Source: CAMEGH01 sp052103595 (GTDB taxonomy: Bacteria > Patescibacteriota > Saccharimonadia > Saccharimonadales > Saccharimonadaceae). From it: a stretch of 64,000 bases of DNA. Location: positions 62,001 through 126,000 of the forward strand of contig JBQEKC010000002.1 in assembly GCA_052103595.1 (NCBI GenBank), in the 5' to 3' direction. The position numbers were made by a program, and so were the translations under genes. Positions 1 to 8,252 of this stretch are shown piece by piece. The notes beneath the pieces are model-generated. The model made no database searches, had not been told where the DNA came from, and saw nothing but the letters and a program-made list of their open reading frames with translations. Every line of letters begins with the position of its first letter. The stretch's first letter is position 1.

Positions 1-34
1 AAATCTCCTCCTGTGTAGTGCTTCTATCATACCT
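1..34 (-). promoter_or_regulatory. Promoter and ribosome-binding site of a gene off the left edge
   Basis: On the minus strand a TATGAT -10-like hexamer (26-31) is followed by an AGGAGGAG Shine-Dalgarno sequence about 20 nt further on, directly at the window edge. A minus-strand gene must therefore start just left of position 1. No -35 is obvious. Confidence 0.55.
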
Positions 35-53
35 TGTTTTGATACATTATGCG

Positions 54-94
54 AAAAAAGAACCCCGTTGCTACCTGCAAACGGAGTTCTTTTT
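54..94 (-). terminator. Intrinsic terminator of pnp
   Basis: A stem of about 10 bp with one mismatch (GAACCCCGTT against AACGGAGTTC) is flanked by an A-run on the left and a T-run on the right. Read on the minus strand it follows the pnp stop codon and ends in a U-tract. It could work in both directions. Confidence 0.8.
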
Positions 95-113
95 GTGGAT
101 AAACAGCTGCGGT

Positions 114-2228
114 TTATTCCATATCACGCATGGTCAGCGCTAAGCGACCACGGTCGTCAATGCTGGCGAGTTTCACTCGCACCATCTGACCTTCACTCAA
201 CACATCAGTCACGTTTTCAATACGTTCGTTGCTGATCTGGCTAATGTGCAGCATGCCATCAATCCCTGGCATAATGTTCACAAAGGCCCCAAAGTCTTTA
301 ATCGTTACCACTTTTCCTTCGTAGATTTTGCCGACTTCTGGCTCTTCGGTAAGATCTTTAATCCACTGCAAAGCGCGCTCGATGCTTGGGCCGTTGGCGC
401 TCGCAACCGTAATCAAACCGTCTTCTTTAATGTCGATTTCGGCACCAGTTTCAGAGGTGATTTTATTGATCATCTCGCCGCCTTTACCAATCACGGCACC
501 AATTTTGTCTGGGTTGATTTTGATCTTTTCGATACGTGGCGCAAATGGGCTGAGTGCGTCTTTTGGCGCGGCCAAAATGCTCTTCATGTGATCCATAATA
601 TGCATGCGGCCTGGACGCGATTGCTCGACAGCTTGGCGCAAAATGTCCACCGAAAGGCCGTGCACCTTCATGTCCATTTGGATAGCCGTGACGCCCTTTT
701 CGGTACCAGTTACCTTAAAGTCCATGTCGCCAGCGAAGTCTTCCGCGTCAGCAATATCGCTCAGCACGTATGGCGTATCACCATCCATCATAAGCCCCAT
801 AGCGATTCCGCTCACTGGCGCCTTCAGTGGCACACCCGCGTCCATCAATGCCAAACAGCTTGAACAGGTTGCTGCCATCGATGTTGAACCGTTCTGGCTC
901 ATGATTTCTGTCACGCTACGAATCGCGTACGGGAACTCTTCCGCAGTTGGCAACACTGGTGTGAGCGCGCGTTCTGCTAAGTAGCCGTGGCCAATTTCAC
1001 GGCGACCTGGGCTGCCAAGGCGGCGCACTTCGCCCACGGTATAGCCTGGCGCGTTGTAATGGTGCATGTAGCGGCGCTCGCCGTCGGTCACTTCCATCGT
1101 ATCAACAATTTGTGCGTAGCTCAGTGGCGCCAATGTAACAATGTTCATCGCCTGCGTTACCCCGCGAGTAAACAAGCTCGATCCGTGCGTGCGTGGCAAA
1201 ATACCAACTTCGCTCGAAAGCGGACGGATTTCGTCCAGACGGCGACCGTCGGGGCGCAAATTATCTTCAACGATGCCGCGGCGCACATCAAGATGCAATG
1301 CCATCGTAAAGGCTTCGTCGTATTCATCATGGATTTCTTCGTAGCGATCATTGCCAAATTTTTCTCGCATCGCGTTATGGAATTCCCAACGGATTTCGTT
1401 TACAACATTGTTGCGTTCTGGATATTCTTTACGGATATTAGAGCCGAACTTTCCATCCACCCAATGATTGACCTCTTCTTGGATGTCAGGGTTTGGCAAA
1501 ACAAGTTCGTATTCCTGCGCAGCTGGCTGTACCTTTTCAACCAGTTCTCTTTGTAGGGCAATGGCTGGCTGCATGTGTTCGTGCGCCCAGGCCATTGCTT
1601 CTACGACATCGGCTTCTGGCACTTCGTTGGCGGCAGCTTCTACCATCGTAATACCGCTTTCAATACCAGCAACTACCAAATCAAGGTCGCTTTGCTCGCG
1701 TTCTTCTGGCGTCAAAAAGGCTTTGAATTCACCGTTCACACGGCCAACGCGCAAGCCTGCAACTGGACCGTCAAATGGTGCACCGCTCAACATCAGTGCA
1801 GTTGACGCAGCAATCATCGCTACCATATCCGGGCGGAAATCTGGATCCATCGAAAGCACGCTTGAAACCACCTGCACTTCTTGGCGGTAGCCCTTCGGAA
1901 ACAGTGGGCGGATTGGGCGGTCAATCAAACGGCCAATCAAAATTGCTTCATCGCTTGGGCGACCTTCGCGCTTAATAAAACGGCTGCCGCTGATTTTACC
2001 CGCTGCATACATTTTTTCTTCGTAATCAACACTGAGCGGGAAATAATCTAGCTGAATTGGCTTCGTGCCAACTTGCGTCGTGCCAAGCACTACGGTGTCA
2101 CCGTAACGCACCAACACACTTGCCGTCGTACGAAAACCAACGCGGTTTACTTCCAGTGTCAATGTTTTGCCGGCAAGCTCTGTGCTGACAGAAATAACGT
2201 CCTTGCCGTTTGGATTAATAATAGACAT
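114..2228 (-). CDS. pnp: Polyribonucleotide nucleotidyltransferase (PNPase)
   Basis: A 704-aa phosphorolytic 3'-5' exoribonuclease acting in RNA decay. Two RNase PH domains are visible (about residues 15-150 and 330-540), then a KH domain carrying the GKGG loop and a C-terminal S1 domain (last ~75 aa). The length is normal for the family. I chose the ATG at 2228 because AAGGAGGA lies 5-12 nt upstream on the minus strand; the frame extends 13 codons further but without a better site. rpsO lies just upstream, the common rpsO-pnp order, but here each gene has its own terminator and pnp its own extended -10 promoter. Identification is secure from sequence. Confidence 0.97.
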   Translation of the reverse strand: MSIINPNGKDVISVSTELAGKTLTLEVNRVGFRTTASVLVRYGDTVVLGTTQVGTKPIQLDYFPLSVDYEEKMYAAGKISGSRFIKREGRPSDEAILIGRLIDRPIRPLFPKGYRQEVQVVSSVLSMDPDFRPDMVAMIAASTALMLSGAPFDGPVAGLRVGRVNGEFKAFLTPEEREQSDLDLVVAGIESGITMVEAAANEVPEADVVEAMAWAHEHMQPAIALQRELVEKVQPAAQEYELVLPNPDIQEEVNHWVDGKFGSNIRKEYPERNNVVNEIRWEFHNAMREKFGNDRYEEIHDEYDEAFTMALHLDVRRGIVEDNLRPDGRRLDEIRPLSSEVGILPRTHGSSLFTRGVTQAMNIVTLAPLSYAQIVDTMEVTDGERRYMHHYNAPGYTVGEVRRLGSPGRREIGHGYLAERALTPVLPTAEEFPYAIRSVTEIMSQNGSTSMAATCSSCLALMDAGVPLKAPVSGIAMGLMMDGDTPYVLSDIADAEDFAGDMDFKVTGTEKGVTAIQMDMKVHGLSVDILRQAVEQSRPGRMHIMDHMKSILAAPKDALSPFAPRIEKIKINPDKIGAVIGKGGEMINKITSETGAEIDIKEDGLITVASANGPSIERALQWIKDLTEEPEVGKIYEGKVVTIKDFGAFVNIMPGIDGMLHISQISNERIENVTDVLSEGQMVRVKLASIDDRGRLALTMRDME

Positions 2229-2323
2229 TGTGTCCTCCTTTGTTTCGTAGATAAGTAACAGGGGCAAAAGTTTACGAATAAAACGCTTGTCGCCATCACC
2301 AATCTACGACTATTTACCCTTTT

Positions 2324-2331
2324 AGTATACC
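2324..2331 (-). promoter_or_regulatory. Extended -10 promoter of pnp
   Basis: On the minus strand TGG-TATACT (TATACT at 2324-2329) forms an extended -10. No convincing -35 lies 17 nt upstream. The transcript would carry a leader of about 90 nt before the pnp start, unlike the leaderless genes nearby. Confidence 0.5.
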
Positions 2332-2386
2332 ATAAACGCGTCAATAACCATGTAGATAGCCCTGCAACCCGCGGCTTCCCGTAAAA

Positions 2387-2416
2387 CAAAACACCCTCTC
2401 GTTCGAGAAGGTGTTT
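2387..2416 (-). terminator. Intrinsic terminator of rpsO
   Basis: Inverted repeat with AAAACACC against GGTGTTTT arms extended by TCTCG/CGAGA, lying 19 nt downstream of the rpsO stop. A/T runs on both sides let it act on the minus strand and possibly on both. Confidence 0.75.
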
Positions 2417-2434
2417 TGGCGCTAATTTACGTAA

Positions 2435-2701
2435 TTATTTACGCAAACCAAGCTTTTCAAGTGTTGCTTTGTACGCGTCAAAGTCGGTTCGTTCAAGATA
2501 CTTCAAGAGGCGCTTACGCTTACCTACCATCTGTACGAGTCCACGACGAGCCATGAAGTCGTGCTTATTCGCCTTCAAGTGCTCTGTAACCTCTTTGATA
2601 CGAGCCGTCAAAACCGATACCTGTGCCTGTGGGCTACCAACATCGTTTTTGTTGACCTGAGTCAAAGCAATCGCTTTTTCCTTGTTCTCCTTAGTGATCA
2701 T
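2435..2701 (-). CDS. rpsO: Ribosomal protein S15
   Basis: An 88-aa small-subunit protein that binds 16S rRNA early in 30S assembly. The whole protein aligns with the family: the N-terminal helix, the GSPQAQV segment, the HDFMARRGL segment that contacts rRNA, and the basic KRKRLLKYL stretch. The start at 2701 (ATG with AAAGG a few nt upstream) gives the standard length; twelve upstream in-frame codons are rejected because they have no ribosome-binding site and add no family sequence. A terminator follows, so co-transcription with pnp is not required. Confidence 0.97.
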   Translation of the reverse strand: MITKENKEKAIALTQVNKNDVGSPQAQVSVLTARIKEVTEHLKANKHDFMARRGLVQMVGKRKRLLKYLERTDFDAYKATLEKLGLRK

Positions 2702-2751
2702 CCTTTGTAGAATAGCAGATTTTGCGCATGATTGCAACCGGGCGCGTGCGC

Positions 2752-2757
2752 TATACT
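2752..2757 (+). promoter_or_regulatory. -10 element of yaaA (leaderless)
   Basis: TATACT lies six nucleotides before the ATG at 2764, so transcription would start at or next to the A of the start codon. There is no Shine-Dalgarno sequence. Confidence 0.55.
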
Positions 2758-2763
2758 ATACAT

Positions 2764-3537
2764 ATGCTACAAATTTTGCTTCATTCGTCCAAAACAATGC
2801 GCCACGAACCTGCGGAATATGCGCCGTTCGATACGCCACGCTTTTTACCTAAAGCTACTACACTGGCGGATATATGGAAGTCAGCGCCAGCCGAAATCGT
2901 TGCCACGCACATGAAGCTTTCCCCTGCTAAAACCGCCGAAACGCAGCAGCTTTTTGCCAACTGGAGCGCGACGCCGCAGCACCCTATTCCCGCCATTGAT
3001 GCCTTCAAAGGCGATATCTACAGCGGCCTGCAAGTTCCCAGCTGGGCAGAAGCGGACCGCCGCTACGCTCACGCACATTTGCTGATTTTATCAGGGCTGT
3101 ACGGCGCGCTGCGGGCGTGCGATGGTATTGCGCCGTATCGCCTAGAAATGGGCTACAAATTGCCTGATGGCGCGTCGATGTACGCGTTTTGGGGCGATAC
3201 GATTGCGCAGGCATTGCCGGCCATCACCTCTGTTATTATCAATCTTTCGGCGGTTGAATATACCAAGGCACTGCTGCCGCACGTATCGGCGCGCGTCATT
3301 ACGCCAAAGTTCCTTACCATCAGCCCAAAAACCGGTGAACCTACGTTTGTTACCGTGCACGCCAAAATCGCCCGCGGTGCCTTTGCGCGCTGGCTAATTA
3401 CGCAGAGGGTCGAAGACATATCAGAGTTGCCTACATTTGCAGAACTTGGCTACCGCTACAACGCCGCGCTCAGTTCGTCAGAACAGCCAGTGTTTGTGTG
3501 CGAAATGTTTGCAGGGTTGGGATTGAGCGTACGCTGA
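2764..3537 (+). CDS. yaaA: YaaA family (UPF0246) peroxide-stress protein
   Basis: A 257-aa protein of the YaaA/DUF328 family, which in E. coli limits intracellular iron and oxidative damage under peroxide stress. Visible family features are the N-terminal ILLHSSKTM segment, the FKGDIYSGL motif, the LSGLYGALRACDGIAPYRLEMG block and the C-terminal FVTVHAKIARGAFARW segment. The start at 2764 is set by a TATACT -10 six nt upstream; an upstream in-frame start at 2722 would precede the promoter. It is convergent with the acidic orphan at 3539, leaving one base between the stop codons. The family assignment is firm; the biochemical activity is not known from sequence. Confidence 0.92.
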   Translation: MLQILLHSSKTMRHEPAEYAPFDTPRFLPKATTLADIWKSAPAEIVATHMKLSPAKTAETQQLFANWSATPQHPIPAIDAFKGDIYSGLQVPSWAEADRRYAHAHLLILSGLYGALRACDGIAPYRLEMGYKLPDGASMYAFWGDTIAQALPAITSVIINLSAVEYTKALLPHVSARVITPKFLTISPKTGEPTFVTVHAKIARGAFARWLITQRVEDISELPTFAELGYRYNAALSSSEQPVFVCEMFAGLGLSVR

Positions 3538-3538
3538 G

Positions 3539-4534
3539 TTAGCGCACTAAATCGTAGTCGTTTTGCGCACCAGGGTGTTGATTTGCCGTATCAAAAGCAG
3601 CAAATACATCATTTCGGGCGTGATTAATAGCCGCCGCTTTTTCGTTCGTTTGGCCATGTTGCGGTGATAACAGATCATGGGCCTCCGGTACTGTTTCTGC
3701 TGAACCTGCAGTATCTCCTTCGACAAATTGTTCGCCATCAGGCTCGGCAATTTCGCTCAGTTCTTGCTGATTCTGTTCACTTTCCTGCAAAACATCATCA
3801 AGCGTTTCGGGCGCGTCTTCTGCAGGATCACCTTCGCCAACTGGCACCGCCAAATCATACTGCCGAATATTTCGGCCAAGTTCAGCCAGCGTTTCGTTAT
3901 CTAAACGGTTTGCACCACCCGCTTCTTTCGCATTCTGAAAGTAGGCGCGCGCAGCCGGGCTTTGAGCCAACAACTGTTGCACATTCGCCAGTGCGTCCGG
4001 GTCACCTTCGTCGGCCGCAGCAATCATTTTTTCCGCAATCGCCACGTTTGCCACATCATTCTGGCTTTCTTGATCCAAAAATTCAGCCTTTCCGACTACC
4101 TCTTCACCATCAGCTGCGTTTTCTAATTTTTCGCCCAAGACGCGCTTTTGCACATCGGTATGGTCCACTTCGCCCACCGCCGTTGGCGACAACGCCGCGT
4201 TCGCCTCTTGCGTGGCAATCTCTACACTATGCCCAAACGTATGCGCATCCACCGAGTGCGTTTGCGTTAACGCCCCATATGCCTCGGCTACACCTTCAGA
4301 GAGCGCCTCTGTGTCACCACTCGAATCTACGCCAAGGTGCGCTTTTGCATCAACACTCAATCTATCCACAACTTCTTGCGCATTAAAATCATGCGCCTGC
4401 ACTTCGCTTACGCCAAATACACCGTTAAGATATTCGTTGTACAATTGATTTTGCTCAGCGATTTCTTCCGGTGTTCGTTCGCGCTCCTCGCGCGGTTTTT
4501 CTTGTTTTTCGAATGATGCTTGGTCGGGAAACAT
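3539..4534 (-). CDS. Acidic orphan protein, unknown function
   Basis: A 331-aa soluble, strongly acidic, Glu/Asp/Gln/Ala-rich protein that I do not recognise. It has no signal peptide, membrane segment or catalytic motif. The N-terminus is charged (KQEKPREERERTPEEI) and the rest looks helical with disordered acidic linkers. The ATG at 4534 lies about 30 nt after a strong promoter (TTGACT-N17-TAATAT) within an A-rich leader that lacks a Shine-Dalgarno sequence. The same promoter and leader type precedes other orphans here (28027, 52299, 61160), so they may be co-regulated. Confidence 0.85.
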   Translation of the reverse strand: MFPDQASFEKQEKPREERERTPEEIAEQNQLYNEYLNGVFGVSEVQAHDFNAQEVVDRLSVDAKAHLGVDSSGDTEALSEGVAEAYGALTQTHSVDAHTFGHSVEIATQEANAALSPTAVGEVDHTDVQKRVLGEKLENAADGEEVVGKAEFLDQESQNDVANVAIAEKMIAAADEGDPDALANVQQLLAQSPAARAYFQNAKEAGGANRLDNETLAELGRNIRQYDLAVPVGEGDPAEDAPETLDDVLQESEQNQQELSEIAEPDGEQFVEGDTAGSAETVPEAHDLLSPQHGQTNEKAAAINHARNDVFAAFDTANQHPGAQNDYDLVR

Positions 4535-4564
4535 AGTTTTTTGTTTTTTATGAAATTCTTTTAT

Positions 4565-4593
4565 ATATTAGCATAAGTTTTATGAAAAGTCAA
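4565..4593 (-). promoter_or_regulatory. Class B promoter of the acidic orphan
   Basis: Minus strand: TTGACT (4588-4593), a 17-bp spacer ending in CTTATGC, and TAATAT (4565-4570). The 13 bp CTTATGCTAATAT are identical to those in the promoters at 28216 and 61505. An A-rich leader of about 25-30 nt follows. Confidence 0.75.
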
Positions 4594-4640
4594 TGTCTAC
4601 GCACTAGCCCTTTCTCCGTTTTACGCTATGATAAATGCAT

Positions 4641-4967
4641 ATGAAAAATCACAATAACGATATCCTCGCCCTCATACGCTTATCAGAAGTAGTCTCACTT
4701 GCTGAGTTCTTGTCCGTGGGCATAATTTCTGTGCGAAATACCGAGCCAATGTATCCAGTCACTGTTGGCGAAAAAATTGCTTGTTACGCTCTCGATATTG
4801 TACTTCTTCACGAATGGTCATCCGATGAAACCAAGCAAGCTGTCGCACCCCTCGAAGAGGCTCTGCAACAGCTTGACACAGGAGTTGACAAACCTGCCGT
4901 ATGGAATGATCTTTTTATTGCAAATTCAGCACTCAAAGCCTACCTACAGTCGAAACCGCAGAAATAA
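4641..4967 (+). CDS. Small orphan protein, unknown function
   Basis: A 108-aa soluble protein with no recognised family: an N-terminal helical stretch (NNDILALIRLSEVVSLAEFL), a central part and a C-terminal helix. I place the start at the second ATG (4641) because a TATGAT -10 (4627-4632) is only 2 nt from the first ATG (4635) and 8 nt from the second, fitting a leaderless transcript. The stop codon directly abuts that of truB on the other strand. Codon use matches its neighbours, so the gene is probably real. Confidence 0.75.
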   Translation: MKNHNNDILALIRLSEVVSLAEFLSVGIISVRNTEPMYPVTVGEKIACYALDIVLLHEWSSDETKQAVAPLEEALQQLDTGVDKPAVWNDLFIANSALKAYLQSKPQK

Positions 4968-5627
4968 TTAGCTATCAATCCCAAAATCCGCCAATGTCTG
5001 TGCATCGGCCACATTCCATTCGCGAATCTGCGTTCGGCGTAGCTCGTTACAGTACGCGCCCGTTCCCAGCGCTTGGCCAATATCCACCGCTAAGCTACGA
5101 ATATACGTCCCGCTCGAAACGTGCGTGCGGATTTTGAGCGTTGGGTAGGAATATTCCACCAACTCAAGCGAGTGCACGGTGATGGTGCGCAGCGGTAATT
5201 CCACTTCTTTACCATCTCGCGCGAGTTTGTAAGCGCGCTGACCATCAATTTTAATGGCGCTAAAAATTGGCGGGCGTTGCTGAATATCACCAGTAAATTT
5301 TGCGAGTGCACTACTTACTTCTTCTAGCGAAGGTTGCGCGCCATCTACCCCTGTTATTTCGCCTTCTGGGTCACCTGTTGTACTGGTTTTGCCGAGCGTA
5401 ATGGTCGCTTCGTACACCTTGTCGAGCTTGGTGTATTCGCCGGCTTTTTTGCATTCTTTGCCGATGACTAAAATCATCAATCCAGTCGCAAATGGATCAA
5501 GCGTGCCGGTATGCCCCACTTTCACTTTTTTGCCAGCTTGCTGGCTTAATACGCGCCGAATCCGCGCCACTACACCAAAACTTGTCAGCCCCGCAGGCTT
5601 GTCAATTAAAAGAATCCCATCTGTCAT
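4968..5627 (-). CDS. truB: tRNA pseudouridine(55) synthase TruB
   Basis: A 219-aa enzyme that isomerises U55 in the T-loop of tRNAs. Family motifs are the N-terminal GILLIDKPAGLTSF, the catalytic HTGTLDPFATG with its Asp (about residue 46), YEATITLGKTSTTGDPEG, RPPIFSAIKIDGQRAY and SGTYIRSLA. It is short for TruB because the C-terminal PUA domain is reduced or absent. I chose the second ATG (5627): the TACAAT -10 (5636-5641) is only 2 nt from the first ATG but 8 nt from the second. The NrnA-like gene lies upstream, as in the widespread nrnA-truB order, separated by a terminator. Confidence 0.95.
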   Translation of the reverse strand: MTDGILLIDKPAGLTSFGVVARIRRVLSQQAGKKVKVGHTGTLDPFATGLMILVIGKECKKAGEYTKLDKVYEATITLGKTSTTGDPEGEITGVDGAQPSLEEVSSALAKFTGDIQQRPPIFSAIKIDGQRAYKLARDGKEVELPLRTITVHSLELVEYSYPTLKIRTHVSSGTYIRSLAVDIGQALGTGAYCNELRRTQIREWNVADAQTLADFGIDS

Positions 5628-5635
5628 CGCCATTT

Positions 5636-5641
5636 ATTGTA
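5636..5641 (-). promoter_or_regulatory. -10 element deciding the truB start
   Basis: Minus-strand TACAAT lies 8 nt before the ATG at 5627 and only 2 nt before the ATG at 5633, so the upstream ATG cannot be the main start if this promoter is used. Confidence 0.5.
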
Positions 5642-5650
5642 GCATACAAA

Positions 5651-5684
5651 ACACGCGCCCTTCTTCATGCGAGGGCGCGCGGTG
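5651..5684 (-). terminator. Terminator between the NrnA-like gene and truB
   Basis: GC-rich stem CGCGCCCT/AGGGCGCG (5654-5661 with 5672-5679), followed on the minus strand by TGTTTTGT. It lies just after the stop of the 5694 gene and just before the truB -10. Confidence 0.75.
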
Positions 5685-5693
5685 TTTACGCAA

Positions 5694-7616
5694 TTACTGC
5701 TGGCCAGGAATCTTGAACTGCCCTGGGTCGGACGATGTTGGCGCCTGCGTTTCGGCTGGCGGTGGTAACATTTGGCCGAGTGGCTCTTCTGGCGCCAGTG
5801 GTGCGTTGCTTTCTGGAGCTGCTGGTGGCAACTGACCAAAGTCAGGCATCTGCGGTGGCATTGGTGGCAACTGCGAGAAGTCTGGCGTTGGTGGTGGCGG
5901 TGGCGTAGCTGGTGTTTCTGGTTGCTCAGCTGGCAACTCTGGCACAGCCGCGGGTGCCATTGTTTCAAGTGGCGTCAGCGGTGGTGCTGAAAAGGTCGGC
6001 ATTGATGGCGCAGCGAGTGGATCAACTGAAGCTGGTTCGGCTTTTATATTCGCACCATTCAACGGAGACTCGAACATTGGCTGACTGTCACCAACATACT
6101 TACCGCTACCATGCGAAAGAATTGCTTTATTCTGTTCACTATCAGCGTTACGACGCTTGTCGTCAGCGGCTTGCTGAGTGGTGGCATTAAGCGTTCCACC
6201 AAAAGAAGGGCCGTTACCTTGCTGTGATGGCGGTGTTTTTACCGTGTTAATTTCTGGCATTGCCGGCGTTTCAAATGGCGGCATGTTGGCACTTTCTGTC
6301 GCAAGGTCGCTGGCAAGTTGCGAGGCGTCGTTTGCGCTATTCGTTGGCGCACCAACCAGTTGATCAAGCTGTGCAAGCGCATCGCTCGTGCTTTCTTCTG
6401 GCGCTGCATCTAACCCAGGAATTGATGGTAAGGCAGCTGGCGCATCTGTTTGTGGCAGCGTGGCTGAAGTATCCTTTGGCGCGTCTTGTGGGCTAGCTGG
6501 CTGTGGCGTTTCCATAGGAGCAACCGGTGGCAAAGTAGCGCTTTCTACTTCCTCTGTTGGCTGAGGAGTTGGCGTTTCAGGCGGTTGCTGTAGAGCTTCT
6601 GTTTCCGGTGGCGTGGACTCTTTTGGCTGTGGCGTTTCTTTTGGTGCTACATCGCTATCCTTCTCGCCCTTTTTGTCATCTTCGTTAGAGGTGTCGTCTG
6701 CTTTTTTAGCTGCTGCGTCGTTCTTGTCGTTGCCGCTATGTGTAATACTCAGACTTTCTTTGTTGTCTTGTTTTCTCTTTTTATCGTTGCCTGACTTTTT
6801 TGACTGATCCTGCGGTTTTCGGTCGATTTTTGCTGAACCTTTGCCATCAGCAAAATCAAGCTTGCTGCCTTCGCGGAGCTTAGCGGCAATCAGCTGCTGA
6901 TTAGCGCCAAGTGCCATCAATTTCGCTGAAATCGTCATGGCATTAGCGGTCGTTTTATCGTTACTAAAGCGATCAGTCGCCGCGACAACACCGGTCAAAA
7001 GCGCGCTAGCGACGCGTTCTGCCATTGGCTTTGTTTCGTCTTTTAGGCCATCAAGCAAATCAAACGACAGTTCACTTAAGCTACTTGCTTCTGCATTGCT
7101 CCAATCCATTGAGCCTAGCTTGCTTGGTTTGATACCAATCGTTGCCACAGAAGCGTCATGCAAAATTCGGCCGTGTGACGCCAATGCTTTATCAAGGTGA
7201 TCTTTATCTTTCACACCAATAGCAACTACCATCTCTACGTTGTAATCACCCTGGCTGTAATCCAAATCTTTTTGCGTAATAACCGTGCGGTACGGCGTAA
7301 TAAAGATTTTTACAACATCGCCCTCTACCTTGTAGCGAAGATGATCGGCCTTATCTTTATCAAGTGCAATCACAAAATCGCGCAAACTATCAACGCTATT
7401 TTCAAAGGTTTTTTCTGGCTTCAAAAACGTAATTGCTGGCGGAATATTACCGCTCACCACTGCTGTAGCATGCTTTCCAATATCATTGAGGTACAACGTC
7501 ACGCCGAGCGCGGCAGACAATTCATCAACACTTGGATTTTGCCCAACTGTTACAAGAATAGTATCTGCGCTTTTGATACCTTCGACGATTTGTTGCTTCA
7601 CACCAGTGTCGTTCAT
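5694..7616 (-). CDS. NrnA-like DHH-family pseudoenzyme with long Pro-rich tail
   Basis: A 640-aa protein in two parts. Residues 1-260 follow the NrnA (DHH/DHHA1 nanoRNase) fold pattern, but the catalytic motifs are lost: the HxxPDGD segment reads GQNPSVD (about residues 25-31), the DHH position reads IGIKP, and the DTg.F motif reads ATDRF. Residues 260-640 are low complexity, first Lys/Ser/Asp-rich and then Pro/Glu/Ala-rich, ending in KIPGQQ. Position directly upstream of truB matches the common nrnA-truB order, so I infer a catalytically dead NrnA homologue, perhaps a binding or scaffold protein. Nanoribonuclease activity could come from orn (22269). The start at 7616 has only a weak AAAGG. 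Confidence 0.8.
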   Translation of the reverse strand: MNDTGVKQQIVEGIKSADTILVTVGQNPSVDELSAALGVTLYLNDIGKHATAVVSGNIPPAITFLKPEKTFENSVDSLRDFVIALDKDKADHLRYKVEGDVVKIFITPYRTVITQKDLDYSQGDYNVEMVVAIGVKDKDHLDKALASHGRILHDASVATIGIKPSKLGSMDWSNAEASSLSELSFDLLDGLKDETKPMAERVASALLTGVVAATDRFSNDKTTANAMTISAKLMALGANQQLIAAKLREGSKLDFADGKGSAKIDRKPQDQSKKSGNDKKRKQDNKESLSITHSGNDKNDAAAKKADDTSNEDDKKGEKDSDVAPKETPQPKESTPPETEALQQPPETPTPQPTEEVESATLPPVAPMETPQPASPQDAPKDTSATLPQTDAPAALPSIPGLDAAPEESTSDALAQLDQLVGAPTNSANDASQLASDLATESANMPPFETPAMPEINTVKTPPSQQGNGPSFGGTLNATTQQAADDKRRNADSEQNKAILSHGSGKYVGDSQPMFESPLNGANIKAEPASVDPLAAPSMPTFSAPPLTPLETMAPAAVPELPAEQPETPATPPPPPTPDFSQLPPMPPQMPDFGQLPPAAPESNAPLAPEEPLGQMLPPPAETQAPTSSDPGQFKIPGQQ

Positions 7617-7660
7617 GTTATTTTGTACCTTTTTTGTTTATGTTATAAGACTTTTCCTTG

Positions 7661-7690
7661 ACTATACCATAAGCGTAACAATTGTGTCAA
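7661..7690 (-). promoter_or_regulatory. Promoter of the NrnA-like gene
   Basis: Minus strand: TTGACA (7685-7690), an 18-bp spacer ending in TGG, and TATAGT (7661-7666). It gives a leader of roughly 40 nt. Confidence 0.65.
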
Positions 7691-7713
7691 CAATCTTCCC
7701 TTTCGATGGTCGC

Positions 7714-7742
7714 TTTACTTTTTTTGCGAAAACCTGTATAAT
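7714..7742 (+). promoter_or_regulatory. Promoter of rpsT
   Basis: TTTACT (7714-7719), a 17-bp spacer ending in TG, then a perfect TATAAT (7737-7742). The leader is about 43 nt and carries AAAGGAG before the start codon. Confidence 0.75.
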
Positions 7743-7791
7743 TCATAGCTGATTGTAAGTACAAATTACTAGAGAGAATTAAAGGAGTAAC

Positions 7792-8202
7792 ATGCCAATC
7801 ATCAAATCCGCTATCAAGCGCGTAAAACAAGCCAACCAGCGCCGCGAACGCAACATTGGCCTTAAAAAAGACATTAAAGCTGCCACAAAAGCTTTCATGG
7901 CAAAGCCAAGCGCCGACAGCCTTTCAAAGGTACAAAGCACGCTTGATACTGCTGTAAAGAAGAACTTGCTTGAAAAGAACACTGTTGCTCGTAAAAAAGC
8001 ACAATTTTCAAAGATTGCAAAAGAAGCCGGCGTAAAGCTCGGCGCAGCAAAAAAGGCTCCAGCAAAGAAGCCAGCCGCCAAGAAAACAACAGCCGCAAAG
8101 GCAACAACCGCTGCCAAAAAACCAGCTGCCAAGAAGACAACAACAAAAACTGCCGCAAAAGCTCCAGCAAAGAAGTCGACTGCAAAGAAGACAACAAAGT
8201 AG
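7792..8202 (+). CDS. rpsT: Ribosomal protein S20 with histone-like Lys/Ala C-terminal tail
   Basis: A 136-aa protein. Residues 1-85 are a normal bacterial S20 (MPIIKSAIKRVKQANQRR start, two long helices), which binds 16S rRNA in the 30S body. Residues 86-136 are an added tail made almost only of Lys, Ala, Thr and Pro with PAKK/AAKK repeats, like histone H1 C-termini. S20 is usually 85-90 aa, so the tail is an extension. The start is fixed by AAAGGAG 6 nt upstream and a strong promoter. A bidirectional terminator follows. The tail might bind rRNA or DNA; this is inference. Confidence 0.93.
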   Translation: MPIIKSAIKRVKQANQRRERNIGLKKDIKAATKAFMAKPSADSLSKVQSTLDTAVKKNLLEKNTVARKKAQFSKIAKEAGVKLGAAKKAPAKKPAAKKTTAAKATTAAKKPAAKKTTTKTAAKAPAKKSTAKKTTK

Positions 8203-8220
8203 TCACTCTCTCTTTCTACA

Positions 8221-8252
8221 AAAACTCGCCCTATTATCTGGGCGAGTTTTTA
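8221..8252. terminator. Bidirectional terminator between rpsT and holA
   Basis: Stem CTCGCCC (8225-8231) with GGGCGAG (8240-8246), preceded by an A-run and followed by a T-run. It serves rpsT on plus and holA on minus, whose stop lies inside the T-run. Confidence 0.85.

Noticed and set aside
246..1890. Several plus-strand frames over pnp
   Set aside because: They are antisense shadows of a conserved gene, without promoter, Shine-Dalgarno sequence or family similarity.
5694..7616. Calling this gene an active NrnA/DHH phosphoesterase
   Set aside because: The PDGD, DHH and DTG metal-binding motifs are all replaced.
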